A stretch of 64,000 nucleotides of DNA. It comes from Pseudomonas sp. S31. Lineage in GTDB: Bacteria; Pseudomonadota; Gammaproteobacteria; Pseudomonadales; Pseudomonadaceae. The DNA is taken from positions 62,001 through 126,000 of the forward strand of contig NZ_JACVVE010000005.1 in assembly GCF_016648105.1 (NCBI RefSeq). Reading direction: 5' to 3'. The notes under the pieces are model-generated. The model was not told the origin of the DNA. It did not search any database and saw nothing but the letters and a program-made list of their open reading frames with translations. Made by a program: the position numbers and the translations under genes. Shown here piece by piece: positions 63,319 through 64,000 of this stretch; position 1 is the first letter of the stretch; each line of letters starts with the position of its first letter.

Positions 63319-63912
63319 TCAGCTACACAAACCTTCCAGCTCGGTCTGGATCATGGTGGGCTTCGACTTCACCCGTTCGTACAGCTTGGGGTCAGTCCAC
63401 TGGGCAGTGATCGCGGGAGAGAACTCAATGAGGTCGAGGTCAATCAAGCCCATACGGGGGTTCACAACATCCTCGCGAAAGCACTGCGCATACCCCGTCT
63501 CGGTTTCGTGCACGATCACTGAGTGGAGCTGAACGCCGGATTCACCGTTCTTCATTTCGGTGTTCTCCAAAGCGGCTTCCACCAAGCGGAAGATCAATCT
63601 GGAGAACTGCTCAGCACTCGGTGACACGGGGATGAGTACCCAGCGCTCTGAATGCCTGCGAATGGACGCAATGTAATCAGGATCATCCTGTGACCAGATC
63701 GCGACGGCGTGATCGAAGGCGTCGATCAATTCACGAACGTCCCCTTTAAGCAGCCCAAAGTCATACACCATCTGCCCGTGATCCAGGGCGTCAGCTTGCA
63801 AGAGCAGCTCCACTTTGTAGGAGTGCCCATGAATCGAGTGAGAGCAGCGACGGGTGCTGCAGCCTCGCACGATGTGCGCGTTCTCGAATTTGAATAGCTT
63901 ACGGATCAGCAT
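63319..63912 (-). CDS. queD2: 6-carboxytetrahydropterin synthase paralogue (QueD family)
   Basis: A 197-aa T-fold enzyme. Zinc ligands are H13 (FENAHIVRG), H28 and H30 (HGHSYKVE), with a Cys at 23 in the usual catalytic place. The FDHAV and VHETETG motifs supply the other active-site residues. It converts dihydroneopterin triphosphate to 6-carboxytetrahydropterin for queuosine synthesis, or makes related pterins. It is longer than typical QueD (about 120 aa), with extra sequence around residues 75-105. Its start overlaps the end of the upstream gene by 14 nt, so the two are coupled. QueD paralogues occur in zinc-responsive loci. Confidence 0.82.
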   Translation of the reverse strand: MLIRKLFKFENAHIVRGCSTRRCSHSIHGHSYKVELLLQADALDHGQMVYDFGLLKGDVRELIDAFDHAVAIWSQDDPDYIASIRRHSERWVLIPVSPSAEQFSRLIFRLVEAALENTEMKNGESGVQLHSVIVHETETGYAQCFREDVVNPRMGLIDLDLIEFSPAITAQWTDPKLYERVKSKPTMIQTELEGLCS

Positions 63913-64000
63913 GAACCACCTTTTTCTTTGCTGCCTTTCGACGGTACAGGGTCAAATCCACCGGGATGCAGTGGGTGGCAACGCAAGAGCCGGCGTAGCG
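63899..64000 (-). CDS. C-terminal end of an unidentified gene cut by the right edge
   Basis: On the minus strand an open frame enters at 64000 and ends TAA at 63899-63901, inside the start of queD2. The last 33 residues include [22 protein letters not shown]. The start and most of the protein lie outside the window and the tail is too short to name. The overlap indicates an operon with queD2 and thrS2. Confidence 0.55.
   Translation of the reverse strand, partial: RYAGSCVATHCIPVDLTLYRRKAAKKKVVHADP

Overview
The window looks like accessory DNA from a Pseudomonas of the putida group. The proteins resemble pseudomonad families throughout (Gcd/OprB, a TtgABC-type RND pump, the Ndm caffeine demethylases, the zinc-starvation paralogues RpmE2, ThrS2 and QueD2). 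Base composition is uneven: most of the window is more AT-rich than expected for P. putida core genes, and a sharply GC-richer tract covers most of the pnt operon. No tRNA, rRNA, CRISPR array, insertion sequence or integrase could be recognised. Species assignment is inference.

Layout. (1) 1-6154, minus strand: a three-gene pPIWI-RE conflict/defence island (nuclease, DinG-like helicase, pPIWI-RE protein; the last runs off the left edge). (2) 6570-9869: zinc-starvation genes, rpmE2 divergent from a zinc/manganese-type ABC importer (39-aa membrane ORF, ATPase, permease, binding protein). (3) 10.0-17.2 kb: gene remnants, a LacI-type regulator, PQQ glucose dehydrogenase, an OprB porin, an orphan winged-helix protein. 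(4) 17.3-22.3 kb: a TonB receptor with a FecCD-type ABC importer behind a Zur-like box. (5) 22.4-26.0 kb: GntR regulator, fumarase/PcaB-superfamily lyase, DctA carrier. (6) 26.5-33.4 kb: two parallel modules, each a GlxA-type regulator divergent from a class III (glutathione-dependent formaldehyde) dehydrogenase. The first dehydrogenase has lost three of four structural-zinc cysteines and has a Zur-like box just before its start. An orphan zinc-binding protein lies between the modules. (7) 33.4-45.1 kb: a complete methylxanthine (caffeine) N-demethylation locus, ndmA, Tsx-like porin, GntR regulator, ndmB, purine permease, TIM-barrel enzyme, ndmC, ndmD, ndmE, S-formylglutathione hydrolase. (8) 45.1-50.5 kb: a kinase-like protein, a pnt transhydrogenase operon whose first gene looks mosaic, a GlxA regulator broken by an amber codon, a methyltransferase fragment. 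(9) 50.7-57.3 kb: RND efflux operon and divergent TetR regulator. (10) 57.4-64.0 kb: a second zinc-type block (DUF4198-like periplasmic protein divergent from a TonB receptor, a small conserved protein, thrS2, queD2).

How it fits together. Stepwise N-demethylation of caffeine by NdmA, NdmB and NdmCDE releases one formaldehyde per methyl group. FrmA and FrmB oxidise this through glutathione adducts, so the formaldehyde genes flanking the ndm genes make metabolic sense. FrmA is a zinc enzyme, and the window also carries a dense set of zinc-starvation genes with at least five similar palindromes (GATAyGTTATAACrTATC type). The structural-zinc-less FrmA paralogue under one of these boxes links the two themes: it looks like a zinc-sparing replacement enzyme. 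A second palindrome, CTGGTATACCAG, sits upstream of ndmA, ndmB and ndmC and is the best candidate operator of the local GntR regulator.
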